Positions 34,487 to 45,246 of a stretch of DNA of 64,000 nucleotides are shown in pieces. The notes under the pieces are model-generated. The model was not told the DNA's origin. It worked only from the letters and a program-made list of their open reading frames with translations, and ran no database searches. How positions within the stretch are numbered: the stretch's first letter is position 1; each line of letters starts with the position of its first letter. The DNA comes from Paraconiothyrium sp. Pb-2020 (Eukaryota; Ascomycota; Dothideomycetes; Pleosporales; Didymosphaeriaceae): the NCBI GenBank assembly GCA_022419385.1, contig JAJUBI010000007.1, positions 3,381,768-3,445,767 on the forward strand, written 5' to 3'. The position numbers were made by a program, and so were the translations under genes.

Positions 34487-37400
34487 ATGAGGGAGTTCGA
34501 GCGATCGGGACTTCCGCTTGGAGACGCAGCCAAGGAGGATGCGTCAATGGAAACGATATGGGCGAAAGCTCAAGCTGCTTTTGAGGCCATCTGCGGAGAG
34601 TCATTGAAGAAAGGCGAAGTGAAAAGCTTCAAAGACGTGCAAAGCAAGATTGAGACGACCTGCGACATGGCATTAGTTGATGATCCAAAGCCAGAAGACA
34701 AGTGGGACGTAGCAAAATCCGCGGGGCTGAAATCGTTGCAATACATGAAGATACTTGTCGGTTTCGCGTCTCAGGCTTCCTCATTGGTACGCTGTTCTGC
34801 CGTCTCCTAGAGTATCCATATGGAGTCAAATGACTGAATTCGAGCGCAGATTCCTATGCCTGCGGCGGCAGCTAGTCTTACCAGCACGGCGCTTTGCTTT
34901 GTGTTCGACATACCCCAGACCATCAAAGGCTATGACGAGGCCATCGATAATGTCTTCAGCGAGGTGGCTTCGGCACTTTCCCAGTTTTATATTTACAGGT
35001 CAATGGATAACCCTGAACCAGTGCTTGTCAAGCAGATTCACATGGTTCTTGTCAGTTTCGTTAAGATCTGCGCCCACGTTGTCAAGTATCGCCAAGGTCG
35101 CAAACGAGACCATTTCCGCGAGAAGTTTAAGGTCGTCTTCGCTATGAACACAGACTTGAAGGATGAATTGTCAGAGTTCAAGAGACTGGTCCAGGCGCAG
35201 CGAGAAGTTGAAGGTACAGTAACACTTGCTGTGCTTATGGAGACACAGAGGGACCTGGAGGACTTGATCATGAAGTTTGTAGTCTTTGGCAGAATCGTCG
35301 AGGAAACACATCAAGTCGTTCAGGAGACGCAAAAAGGTGTGAAGTCTCTAACGGAAGACTCGGATCGCACGAGAGAGCTTAACAAGATCCGCGACACCCT
35401 TCAAATCTCATCGACGGTCCTTCTTGACACGACGACCACGCGGACATGTAGTCGACTCGCTAGCCAGTGCCTTGAAGATACAGGATCATGGATCTGGGAG
35501 CACGAAGCATACGAATCTTGGACGACGCCAAAGGCAAGACGTACTGGTGTTTCGGGTTCCGCATCCTCGGGTAAGACAGTGGTATCAGCCCGAATTACGA
35601 AGCGCTTGGAGGAGCAAAGAAATCGCACCTACGTTGCTCATTATTTTTTTCCAGCGAACACAAAAAAGTCTGATGATGACAACAATTCTGTGCAGTCAGG
35701 TTTAAAATACATGGCTTTCCAAATCGCCCGTGTTGATAATGCTGTACGCAAGGCCTTATATAAGGTTTGCGATACAGAGCCCGCGCTATTCCGTCCCCCT
35801 GCGAGCTTGGAGGCTCTGTGGAAAGGACTGAGGATCGGAGCGTCCGGTTCGAACGCGACCTACTATCTTGTCTTCGACGGCATCGAGAATCTACCGGAGA
35901 GCCAACGCGAGATGCTGCTCAAATTCGTTTTTGACCTTCAGTTGGAAACATTGGTGGGACGCGTGCGCATGTTGGTCAGCGGGACGGATGAGTTATTCAG
36001 CAAGTATCGAAATACCGGTAGTACGCTGTGGATTCGCATGGAGGAACATAATCAGGACGACATGCGCATAGTGATCCAGGAGGAACTAAAAACGCAACAA
36101 ATGTTGCAAAACGCGAGACCCGACTCTGATCAGGATAAGGCAAAAAGCAGAATTCTCGAGAGGCTACCAGAGAAGGTCAATGGGAGCTATTCACTCCTTC
36201 GCTACGAGCTAGAAAGGGTTATGCGACAGCTAAGCAAACGGACGGCACTTCAAGATCTAGATCAATTATTGGACCAATCAACAAGCAGCTATGAGGCAGC
36301 CATCAGGGATCTGGAGCTCTCCTTGACGACTGCAGAAATCGCCGAGCTGAATGAGATATTGAAGTGGGTTCTTTGGGGTGTAGTGTATTTAACGTTAGCC
36401 GAGCTCGAATCGGCTATGGTGAGTTTCTCTTGTCGGACCTGAACTCATAAACTAATCCGGGATGAAGGTATTGTTCTCGGATATCACCTCACTTACGTCT
36501 TTGGAACATGTCATCCGAACGAAATACCTGGCCGTTCTGAAACTTGAAAACGGTCGTGTATACGTGCAAGAAGGGGTTGAAGAGTATCTGCGGAAAAACG
36601 AGACGGTGACAAATCGTTTACAACGCGACGAAGATAAGGCCACCATCAGCATGACCATCTCCATCAACAACGTAGATCAAGAACTCTGTGGAAACTTCCT
36701 ATGGGACCTTACTGACATGGCAATTCGGAATCAGTTCAAATTCAATTTCGACAGCGACCATTTCACCAATTTGCACAGCCGCAGCCAACGCACCATATCT
36801 GTGAATAGACTGGAGTCAAATTATGATATCGTTTCTCGCGCATTTAAATATTTGTCCAGTGAGCCCATGAATGAGACACAAGACATCGGGGCGTACCTTG
36901 TTACTTGGTTACCGGAACACCTGCACCAGCTTCGAAAGCTTGAAGAAGATGAAATGGGAAATCTGCGAGGCGATCAAAAGTCAGACATTGGTCGGCATCT
37001 CTGTACGATGTTCAAAGACGACACAGTGTTCCGGCGCCATAAGAAAGCTTTCCAGAACTTTTGTTGGGCCGCGAGTGAGATCAAAGAGATGCAGATCTGG
37101 GTCACGGACTCGACAGTGATACGGAAGGTAGACAAGAAATGGCGAAATGCTATACGAACAGGAGGCTCTAATCCCATAAGAGGATATTTGAAAGAACTTG
37201 TTAGGATAGTGGTGCGTGGTCTTGTGAGAGGGCGGGATTGGGACGTGGCGAACGCTCGAGATTGGGTGAAGCATTTTATGAGTGTGGTAAGTGAGACGGA
37301 TGTCCACTCGATACATGGAATGCGTGGGACTCATTGAATCGCAGGACGAAAACACGATGAAACCGCCTCCAGACGCAGACACCAACGATACCGAACCTCC

Positions 37401-39393
37401 GACATCATTTATCTTGATTTCGAATCAATCGGTTGATGAAATAACTAATTGGGAGCACGTAAGCACTTGGTGTCAAGAAGTTATTGGAATTTCAGACTCT
37501 GAGTTGGATGCCCTTTGGTACGAACGTCTCGCAGAAGCATCCCTATCGCAGGCCCAGGACCACTCTATGATAATATCCTTGTACCGCAAAGCCATCGGGA
37601 AGACGAATCCGAGTTGGCGATGCTATCGTGGCCTGGGAGAAACCTACCATTTACAGGGCTTGTTTCTAGATGCCATTACACAATTTGAGCTTGCTTTAGA
37701 TCGAGCAAGACAAGAGAACGCAGACCCCACACCTGAGGGAAGAGACATAACAGAAATCCATCTGAAGATCGGTCAGTCCGCCTACGACAACGACGATATG
37801 GGTCAGGCGGTGGAGCATTTCTCATCTGCCTGTAACAGCGAAGTTCTAGAGCAGGCCACTCAGGGACAGTTAGGTCGGCTGAAGGCCGCTTTGAAACTGG
37901 CACATACTCAGGACATTATGCAAACACTCAAAGACACCTTCGTCCAAGAGAATGAAGAAAGCATGGTCGGTCTCGTCAAATTGTTGGCTTCCGACTTGGA
38001 GTACAGCTCACTGGTCATACAACTGTTTCAAGTTGCCAAGAGGGATTCAGAGCTTCTCCACCAAATTACCCGGGCGCTAGAGATGACCACCGCCAAACTA
38101 AAGCCTTCCTCCAACCGGAAAACGGAGAATCATACAACAGACAACGAGTATGCTGAGGATGAAGCTCGCGGTGTACTTCAATTCATTCGAGGGATGGTGG
38201 CCTATAAGTTCGGGATTTCCAAGAATGGAGTGGGTCCGGTCGATGAAGCCTTACATCTTTGGGCAGAGTGTCGTGACCAGCTCAAGGAGGTTGGAGGACG
38301 AAACGCCAATAATGCTCGCCTACGCGCAACTGTGGCACTTGCCAAGCACTATTTCCACGAAATAACGACGCACGGATCACGAAAAGAGCACTTCGACACT
38401 CTGACCGCAATGTGGAAAGATGACTGTGATCAACAAGACAACGCCTGCAAGGGATTCCTAGCAGCTCTTCACGTAAAAAGCAACAATAGAGAAGAAGCCA
38501 GGAAGGTCCTCTTGCCGGATATCGCCCTAGGGCTTCAGATTCTCACGGATGACCAGCCTGAAAATGACACTTGGGGTTTCAGCATTCTTGCTCTCGCACT
38601 GGCGTATTATCAAGACTTCGAAAATGCTGTCATTGCGCTCTCTTTGAGAGGCTCGCCTGACATGGTCTCTTCTGCACTCAGGTTCACCATTCACGACCTT
38701 GCCAACGTCAACGGCGAAGATAAGCAACATGTACTGGATATGATTACCAAGACTGCAGAGGGTATCATCGCAGCCAGCATGCCCAAAGGGCCGGATTCTT
38801 CCGAGCAAAAACAGCGTTTAGATGCTGCTACCGCACACCTTGAGTCTTTGAGTGCTACAGTTAAACGCAAGGAAGAATCACGTGCCGACAGTGAAGACAG
38901 TATTTCGCAAAAAGCCGACGGCGACTCAGAGGCCTTACCCAATGAAGATGCCTTACAGTTGATTAAGGGCAGGCTTGAAAAATGCACCCTTAATGATGAC
39001 AGTATGTTTGAATGGAGTATCTTTTGCGATGGCTGTACCCTAGACCGGATAAGGGTTGGAAAAAGGGACTCAGTGTACGACTTCTTCCACTGCGTTTACT
39101 GTCCGGACACCGATTTCTGCGGAAAGTGCCTTGCTCGGCTACGAGATCCTGAATCCGATGTGATCAACGTGTGTAGCCCCAAGCACCAGTGGTTACTGCT
39201 GCCAACCCCAGTGGACAGCATGTACGTTGGGCCAAGGGCGGAAGATGTACGACGACCTATTGTTAAAGCTGCAGAAGATGACGCACAAGTGTTGGTGGCT
39301 TCATACGCCGATGATTCCGAGATGATCTCAGTCAAGGATTGGAAGCAGAAATTGGCAAAGGAATGGGACGTACCACTGCCGGATCAAGATTGA
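34487..39393 (+). CDS. Goodbye-STAND NTPase-TPR-ZZ finger NOD-like receptor
   Basis: Fungal NLR-like protein of 1578 residues. Exons 34487-34786, 34850-36418, 36468-37286 and 37345-39393, all phase 0 (introns 63, 49, 58 bp). The N-terminal 100 residues (IWAKAQAAFEAICGESLKKG) resemble the fungal STAND Goodbye domain. The nucleotide-binding module has Walker A GSASSGKT at 336-343 and Walker B YYLVFDGIENL near 438. A helical region follows, then degenerate TPR-like repeats from about 960 to 1090 (SLYRKAIGKTNPSWRCYRGLGE) and a long helical array. The C-terminus at about 1457-1510 is a ZZ-type zinc finger (FCDGC...HCVYCPDTDFCGKC). Such proteins act in non-self recognition and regulated cell death in fungi (established for the family). 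No frameshift. Directly downstream of the deaminase-MYND gene on the same strand. Confidence 0.88.
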
Positions 39394-40109
39394 CATTCCC
39401 ATACGATCTGTACCTGAGATCAATCAGCAGAGCGCCAGAAAGGGATGAACACCCTACAATTCGACTTATGTTTTCAATCTTTCCTATTCTCTCCAGATCT
39501 CGCACCCATGCTTCATACTCGAGCACTACATATTCTCTCGTTATTCTCCTCTCGTGAGCCTAAGATATGCCCCAAGGTTTCCTAACTAGGAAAATTTGAC
39601 TTTCGATTCGGAATAGGGGGACGTCGCTGACTCGCAGAACTTATTAAGTACGTTATACTCCACTATATGATTTTCCCATCTACGTAAGGTACTTATTGTG
39701 CCTTACAAAAGTACCTGTGCCACCTCTCCATGGAAATAATACCTTTCTCATAGTATTTCAGCCAAGCTGTCTACTATAGGACGCCGCGCGACCGATTCAA
39801 TTGCCCCCACTGAGTTCCCCAGAGGACAGGCCGCGACGGGAGGTATCGGGACATTAGCTTATTCACCTTGGTACTCCGAATCTAACAGCCCAGTGCTCTA
39901 TTTTAACGTCTACCAGACCTAAAATGTTAGTTTTGACAGCTTATAACTAGCCTCCTATAGTACATGGACAGGCTGAAGTGCTATAAGAAAGGTACTAATC
40001 TCATGGAAAGGTGACATAGCTAATAGGCTAACACTGAGCAAAAACTGGGCACTAGACTTCAAAGGGCGCGGGACTTGCGATCAACCTTGGACACTGGAAC
40101 AGTCCCGCA
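39394..40109. other. AT-rich intergenic tract
   Basis: About 700 bp after the STAND gene; 39560-40050 is AT-rich with many stops in all frames, similar in character to 33300-33700. No gene seen. Confidence 0.6.
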
Positions 40110-40233
40110 AGATCTGGGCCTTATCTTGATTGAGTCTGCCCACGTGCAATAAACTCGCCATACCCAATTTGACCAGCGCGGTACGATCGTCAATGCCGAG
40201 CATTAACTTACGTAAACGAAAGCTTATTCTACT
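40110..40233 (+). repeat. Diverged copy of the deaminase-MYND 3' flank
   Basis: Matches 33175-33290, sharing CTGCCCAC-TGCA-TAA and TACGATCGTCAATGCCGAGC followed by ACGTAAACGA, with scattered differences. Same orientation as the original. Confidence 0.8.
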
Positions 40234-40269
40234 TAAGCTTTCGCCCAAACGCACGTCGCAAAGTTGATA

Positions 40270-40800
40270 TCTGTATACGCTGCTGTGTCGATTACGCGAC
40301 GATATTCCCGACACTTCGGCTGCAGAGTGAATCGACTTCAGCAAGATCTATTTGCGGAGGTCATTCCTCGAGCTCTCATCTGAAGAAAATGGCGCAGTAG
40401 TAGAAATCGGACACTTGTCCCTCAAAGAAAGTATATGGTTTTGACATTTAGCATCTCGAAACACATAGTATATCGAGCCTTATTGCCCTGGACAAAAGGA
40501 TACTGGAGCGTTTCGGCTAGTCACTGCATTTAGTCGTACTGTGTCTGGCACCTTCTGCCGCTTTCGATAGAAGCCCAGCGCGGCCTCCCTGTGCCGCCAC
40601 AGTATGAGTTGCAATTAACTTATGAGTCCGCGGAGACCACGGGATCCATGCGACACCCTTATGGGAGCGTTGATGGTTGTTCTGTACTTGTCGCTTTCAG
40701 ACTTGGATGCGCAAATGATGCACGAGCAAGTTTTGTCATGTGAAAGTCGACTGTGTGGACGCATGCCAGATTGGGATCGACCGTCCATTGTCGCGTCGTA
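40270..40800 (+). pseudogene. Degraded copy of the deaminase-MYND gene, C-terminal part
   Basis: Same-strand relic of the gene at 29758-33075. Segment 40271-40340 matches 32368-32436 (shared TACGCTGCTGT and ATTCCCGA). Segment 40341-40385 matches the region near 32458-32502 (shared CATTCCTCGAGCT). Segment 40441-40570 matches 32581-32711 (shared ATTGCCCTGG versus ACTGCCCTGG). Segment 40735-40800 matches the 3' flank at 33117-33180. Stops and indels break every frame. Only the C-terminal third and flank remain; deaminase and MYND parts are gone. Not translated as far as can be seen. Confidence 0.85.
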
Positions 40801-41317
40801 ATCTCAACAGATAGAAGGGCAGTCGTGGAGAGGCACCGCGTAACTTATCTGCTTCCCGAAAGAGTAAGTTGGCCCTATACGAATCCATTTTTGTGTGCGT
40901 TCCCAGGTGGGCTTGTCGTCGTCAACAGCACTGCCACTTTGGGCGCAGCTTCAGCGTCGCTTGCGGAGCGCTATCGATAACACATACGCACGGTGATTGG
41001 CCACAACGCCGAGGCTGTCGTCATGCATTCCCGATGACGGCGAAACTGAAGACGCGTCAAGCCATGTTTCTGTTGAGGGATTGTGGCGCCCATCGCACCT
41101 CAGAGTGTAATATGAGCTTATATCGCCTGCATCTGGTCAACGACCAACAACAGTTTCGCCCTCAGCACTTCACGCCCCAGAAGCGCCTTCCTCATCCATC
41201 GACTTTCACGTGCCAACAACAGTGCCCAACTGACTTCGCCGTATTGCTCTCGTCTTCCACAGGAGCCTTGCTCGCTTGCTCGTCCAGCTTGATCGACAAC
41301 CGCACAACAACGTCACG
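40801..41317. other. Intergenic region upstream of the DUF1769 gene
   Basis: About 520 bp, presumably promoter and 5' leader. Open frames here continue into the DUF1769 frame but show no domain. Confidence 0.55.
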
Positions 41318-42613
41318 ATGGGACGCTCAGAAGCCGGCGTGGTAGACCCCGCCGCTCGCGACAAGTACCGCTTGCAAGTAACAGCAGGACCCTCTTATGA
41401 TACCTCGACACACAAGGAAGTCGCAGTGAACAGCGAGGCGGCACACGTAATCGAAAACGACCTCATGACCTGCTGGCTTAGGATACGAGTAAAGGACTAC
41501 AATGGCCTACCTCACAACTCGCCTCAGACCTCCGACTATTTTCAACATCCTCTGCACACCTCAGATCGCTATTCAATAGGCTTTTCCTTTGTTCCGAAAC
41601 GCGACATCAAAGGGAGTGACCTAGTCACAGGTTTCGACTTCGACCACAGCATCAAAGACAGGCTGCCTCCTGGCTTTCGGTATGCGATGAAAATCGTTAC
41701 AACGATACTGGATCCTGGTATCTATTCGGACCCGTACTCCGACAAGCCGTATTTGTATGGCCCCGCATTGAGTTCTTTCTTCGCGTTCAGAATCGGTGAA
41801 CACACATCAGACGTACCTGCAGAAGAGCAAATGAGGGTCCATGAAGCTGATGCGAAAGGAGTTATCGAAGAGGGCGCCGATGGAAGTGGGCAGCGAGTTC
41901 GCGCAGATCACCACATCCCAGCGAAGACTTCCAAGCGACGGAAGCACTTCCTAGACGAGAAGAAGTTGGGGCAGTTCACCTTTGAAGCTGGGCGCATGTA
42001 CCAAGCCGACTTCTTCAATCCGTACCTGGATTTCGCCAATTTTGCGTTGAGGATACCTGGGTTCTCCATCTCGGTTGTCAGGTACATTGACGACAAGACG
42101 CATCAGCTCAGATATGTTTTGAAGGATCGTAGCACGGATGAGGTGCTCTTTGTTGTTATCTTCACACTGCTGTTCGGCCAGAAGCTCGAAGAGACCTTGG
42201 GAGGGGCCGAGAAGGAGGAGGAAGCCACACAAGCAGTCCCTACCGAACTGGAACGCGAAGAGCTGGATCAGCTAGGAAGAGGAAGATCCGATACAACATC
42301 TTCTTACGAGACGACACCATCTTCAAGATCGCGATCCTCGTCGGCAGCGACTTCTGATACTGAATATGAGCGCGAGACAAGACAAGACAGACCTACTGCA
42401 GCTGCCACACTTGCGAATTCAATCTATTCCGGCTTCGCTGCCCTGGGCTTCGGCAGAGCCGCAAGCACTTCTACCGAGGCCTCACGCAAATCAGCCTCGA
42501 CAGAACGAAGCAGCAACCATTTCGAAAAGCCACAGACCCTGGAAGAGAAGGTCGAGAGGATGGACGACAGCAAAGTCGAAGAAGTACTGAAAGAGAAGCA
42601 TTCTAGCGTTTGA
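41318..42613 (+). CDS. DUF1769 (UPF0590-type) fungal protein
   Basis: Intronless gene for 431 residues. The N-terminal 300 residues match the fungal DUF1769 family (relatives of S. pombe UPF0590 proteins): LQVTAGPSYD, then NDLMTCWLRIRVKDYNGLP, SDRYSIGFSFVPKRDIKG and the later QADFFNPYLDFANFALRIPG and LRYVLKDR. The function of the family is unknown. The C-terminal 130 residues are Ser/Thr/Glu-rich and probably disordered. No signal peptide. I chose the ATG at 41318 (MGRSEAG) because the upstream in-frame start at 41276 is not ATG and lies in leader-like sequence. Confidence 0.88.
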   Translation: MGRSEAGVVDPAARDKYRLQVTAGPSYDTSTHKEVAVNSEAAHVIENDLMTCWLRIRVKDYNGLPHNSPQTSDYFQHPLHTSDRYSIGFSFVPKRDIKGSDLVTGFDFDHSIKDRLPPGFRYAMKIVTTILDPGIYSDPYSDKPYLYGPALSSFFAFRIGEHTSDVPAEEQMRVHEADAKGVIEEGADGSGQRVRADHHIPAKTSKRRKHFLDEKKLGQFTFEAGRMYQADFFNPYLDFANFALRIPGFSISVVRYIDDKTHQLRYVLKDRSTDEVLFVVIFTLLFGQKLEETLGGAEKEEEATQAVPTELEREELDQLGRGRSDTTSSYETTPSSRSRSSSAATSDTEYERETRQDRPTAAATLANSIYSGFAALGFGRAASTSTEASRKSASTERSSNHFEKPQTLEEKVERMDDSKVEEVLKEKHSSV

Positions 42614-43439
42614 CGTTGATGATACCCATGTTTTGCTCGTTGGTAACTGCGCTACGGCACCATTAATGTTGGAAGGTTGGTGAACCGAGTTCGGAAACAA
42701 AGGTTACCGGGAGGCGTGGGGTTAGTTTCGCTTGATGCGGCTGCCCATTGGACGGTTTACGTACGTCGTGATAGACTGCGCGTCGCCTGGTAGATCTCAA
42801 TGATAATGTGCATTATTCCGAATGGTTGGCTTTGAAGCGTCCACCGATGGCCTTGTGACATTGTCAAAGATGCGCGAACCCGTGAGGCTTAATCCGTGTG
42901 GGCCAATGAAGCCTTGCGCGCACGAACCATGTCATGCAGCACCTGAGACTATGCCTGACACGCCGTCTGCCTCTCTCAGATCCGACGGCAACAATAGACG
43001 CTGGCGTCGTCAGTGCTCCTCCCAGCAGGCAGTCGCACTCGAGAACGCTGGATCTTGCATCTATCTGCGTCTCGGCGCATCGCTGTCCCGCCGCCAACGC
43101 AGACCCTCCAACCACGCATGTCACGGTGACAGACCGCACTTCGGAACACCACATCCCTTCCACGCCAAACATGCGCACGTTTACGGAGCCATCAATGAAA
43201 TCCCTCGGAAGCGCGAACATACGCGAATTGTGTCGGCCTAGCGCCTGTTCAAGGAACATGTCGTCGTCCTCGGAGAGGTGGGCGTTCAAACTAGCGGGAC
43301 CGTGCGCCGGCTGGGTGTGTTTCCGATGAATCTGGGTGTACCAGTTGACCCCTCTTATATGGGTGATTGGCACGTCTTGCGGCGTACCTATCTACTGCTT
43401 TCCCATTTGCTCACTCGGGAAAGCCATTGAGTTCGCAAC
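42614..43439. other. Intergenic region with an unrecognised minus frame
   Basis: About 830 bp. A 169-codon minus frame (42864-43373) overlaps a 131-codon plus frame. Neither has a domain I know, and both may be chance in GC-rich sequence. Confidence 0.5.
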
Positions 43440-44480
43440 ATGTGGAGTACCTATATCGACGTTGCGCTTCTTTCGAGCCCTGTTCTGGCTTTCCTCACCG
43501 TCCAGCATCCCAAGATGCATTCGAAGCCGTCGAACTTGCAGTACTTCCTGTTCACTTTTGTGTCACTACTACTCCTGCGGTATGCGGCTTCGACATACTT
43601 TGGAACGTCAGAACAGATATTATTGGGCACATGCACCACCGTGGACCAGCCCAATCCAATAGCATCGTTATATCCGAACAACGCTACCGGTACTCTCAAC
43701 GGGACTGTAGCAGTCATACCGATATCTCTGAAGCTTGCTAGACAGCTCATTCCAGTATGGCATCCTGGAACACGCCTACAGAGCGCTGTTGCCCAACTTT
43801 CCTCGGGGAATGTATCCGGCCATTGTTCAGGCTCTCCATGACCACGAAGTCCAAGCTTTTGGCTATAAGATCGATGACTTCACTGTAAGCAAGCGTCTAG
43901 TACAAGGGCAATAGGAAGCTAACAGACCCAGCGCACCGGCATCGAGTTCCCCTTCGTTGACCTACTAAACGACAACCACACCTCCTTCAAATGGGCACCA
44001 TCCCTGATCATGAGCGCGGGTCACGAAATCGCCCTCAAAGGAGCGGCAGACTACGGCACCAACGTCTTCCCCGCCTCCTTCGAGCCCGGCTGCGACGCCT
44101 ACCGCGCAGTTCCAAAGGCGAAGAAGCCCCGGACCACGTCTTTCAGCGCCCTCAGCCTTGACAGCGCAGCCTCTCTCACCACGTTGTTCTCGTCAACGGA
44201 GGAGGAGCATTTCCCCCTGTCGTTCTTCAAAAACTTCACAAACCAGCCGACCTTTGCCGATGGAAAGACATGCGACAATATGATCCGACTGTTCAACACT
44301 TCCCTGACGACTGCGCCGAACGGCATCGAGCGCGTGAAGGGTACTGTGCGCGCTAACATCCATCCTTTTGGGGGAGAGCAGGAATGGAGGGGTGTGTATG
44401 GGTTGCGCATGGATACGGCGTTCATTGAGAACAACTATCTTAACTGCGAGGATTTCCGCGGATATGATGGACTTGAGTGA
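43440..44480 (+). pseudogene. Unknown membrane-anchored fungal protein with one frameshift
   Basis: The N-terminus has two hydrophobic segments (DVALLSSPVLAFL and YFLFTFVSLLLLRYAAS), followed by a predicted extracellular or lumenal domain with N-glycosylation sites (NNAT, NGT, NFT, NTS). Frame 1 covers 43440 to about 43755 (SLKLARQLIP). The protein then continues one base out of frame with GILEHAYRALLPNFPRGMYP, consistent with a 1-bp insertion or 2-bp deletion near 43752-43758. A 47-bp intron (43885-43931) follows, then RTGIEFPFVDLLND to the stop at 44480. An alternative 49-bp intron ending at 43755 is possible but would remove plausible coding sequence. I recognise the pattern of a fungal family of unknown function; no catalytic motif seen. 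Confidence 0.65.
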
Positions 44481-45246
44481 GATCCTGCTAGGATGGAGAG
44501 TTGTTTTAGCAGGCTAGTATCTTGACTTGAGGAAGGCTTGGATGTCGGGTACAGTTGTTCATGACCTCGGAGTGGACGCGTGAAGTACTCGGCACCACTT
44601 CGCCTTTCAGCGCGACAGCAGTACGCATGGTGACCGCGTACTCGAAGCGTCAGGCTCAACGGCGTTCATCAAGAGGTACGATACCAGAAAATAGTGGAGT
44701 CGGATCAAGTCGGTCAGCGAGTCAGACTGGGCGGATGGACGCTCCAACGTGAGTGTCTCAAGTGGCTTCGCTCGAACAGAGCGCCGAGACGCGCAAAAAG
44801 GCACGCTGCATGAGAAGTACAAGGCACACTGTCTAGATCAGCTAGCTCTTGGCCGTTTTAGGCACATGGAAGCCTATGTGTATAAAGGTCGATTAGAACA
44901 ATATACCCGCCTCGAGGTTCTTCTCGAGGTTCTTCTGCGACGTTGAACTTAATCACTTCCTGTCTGGGGCCTATCTTATGTGTGAAGTGCCTAACTCCTA
45001 GTGTTCCTTCGTCGGCCGCAGCATGGCCTGCGACACGCCTACGTAGAGACTCCCAACCAAGACTACAGAAGCAAACGCAAGTCCGACTCGTCTTACAATG
45101 CCAGTATACCCCCTGAGCGAAACGCATCTATTCCTACTTCTCGCGCATATGCAAAACGCAAACACCCCCCGACCCCACCTCCTCCTTCTCCTCTTCGCCC
45201 CCACACTCCTACCCTGGACCCCTAGTACACCTCCTCCCCGCAACGC
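44481..45246. other. Intergenic region, nothing recognised
   Basis: About 770 bp between two converging genes. A small duplication (CTCGAGGTTCTT twice near 44911-44936) is the only structure seen. Confidence 0.6.

Noticed and set aside
42864..43373. 169-codon minus-strand open frame
   Set aside because: Overlaps equally long plus frames in GC-rich sequence and shows no domain, so not listed as a gene.
43707..43755. Intron that would remove the frameshift in the 43-kb gene
   Set aside because: A GTAGCA...CCAG intron is possible, but the segment encodes a plausible continuation (IPISLKLARQLIP) matching the flanking protein, so a frameshift is more likely.
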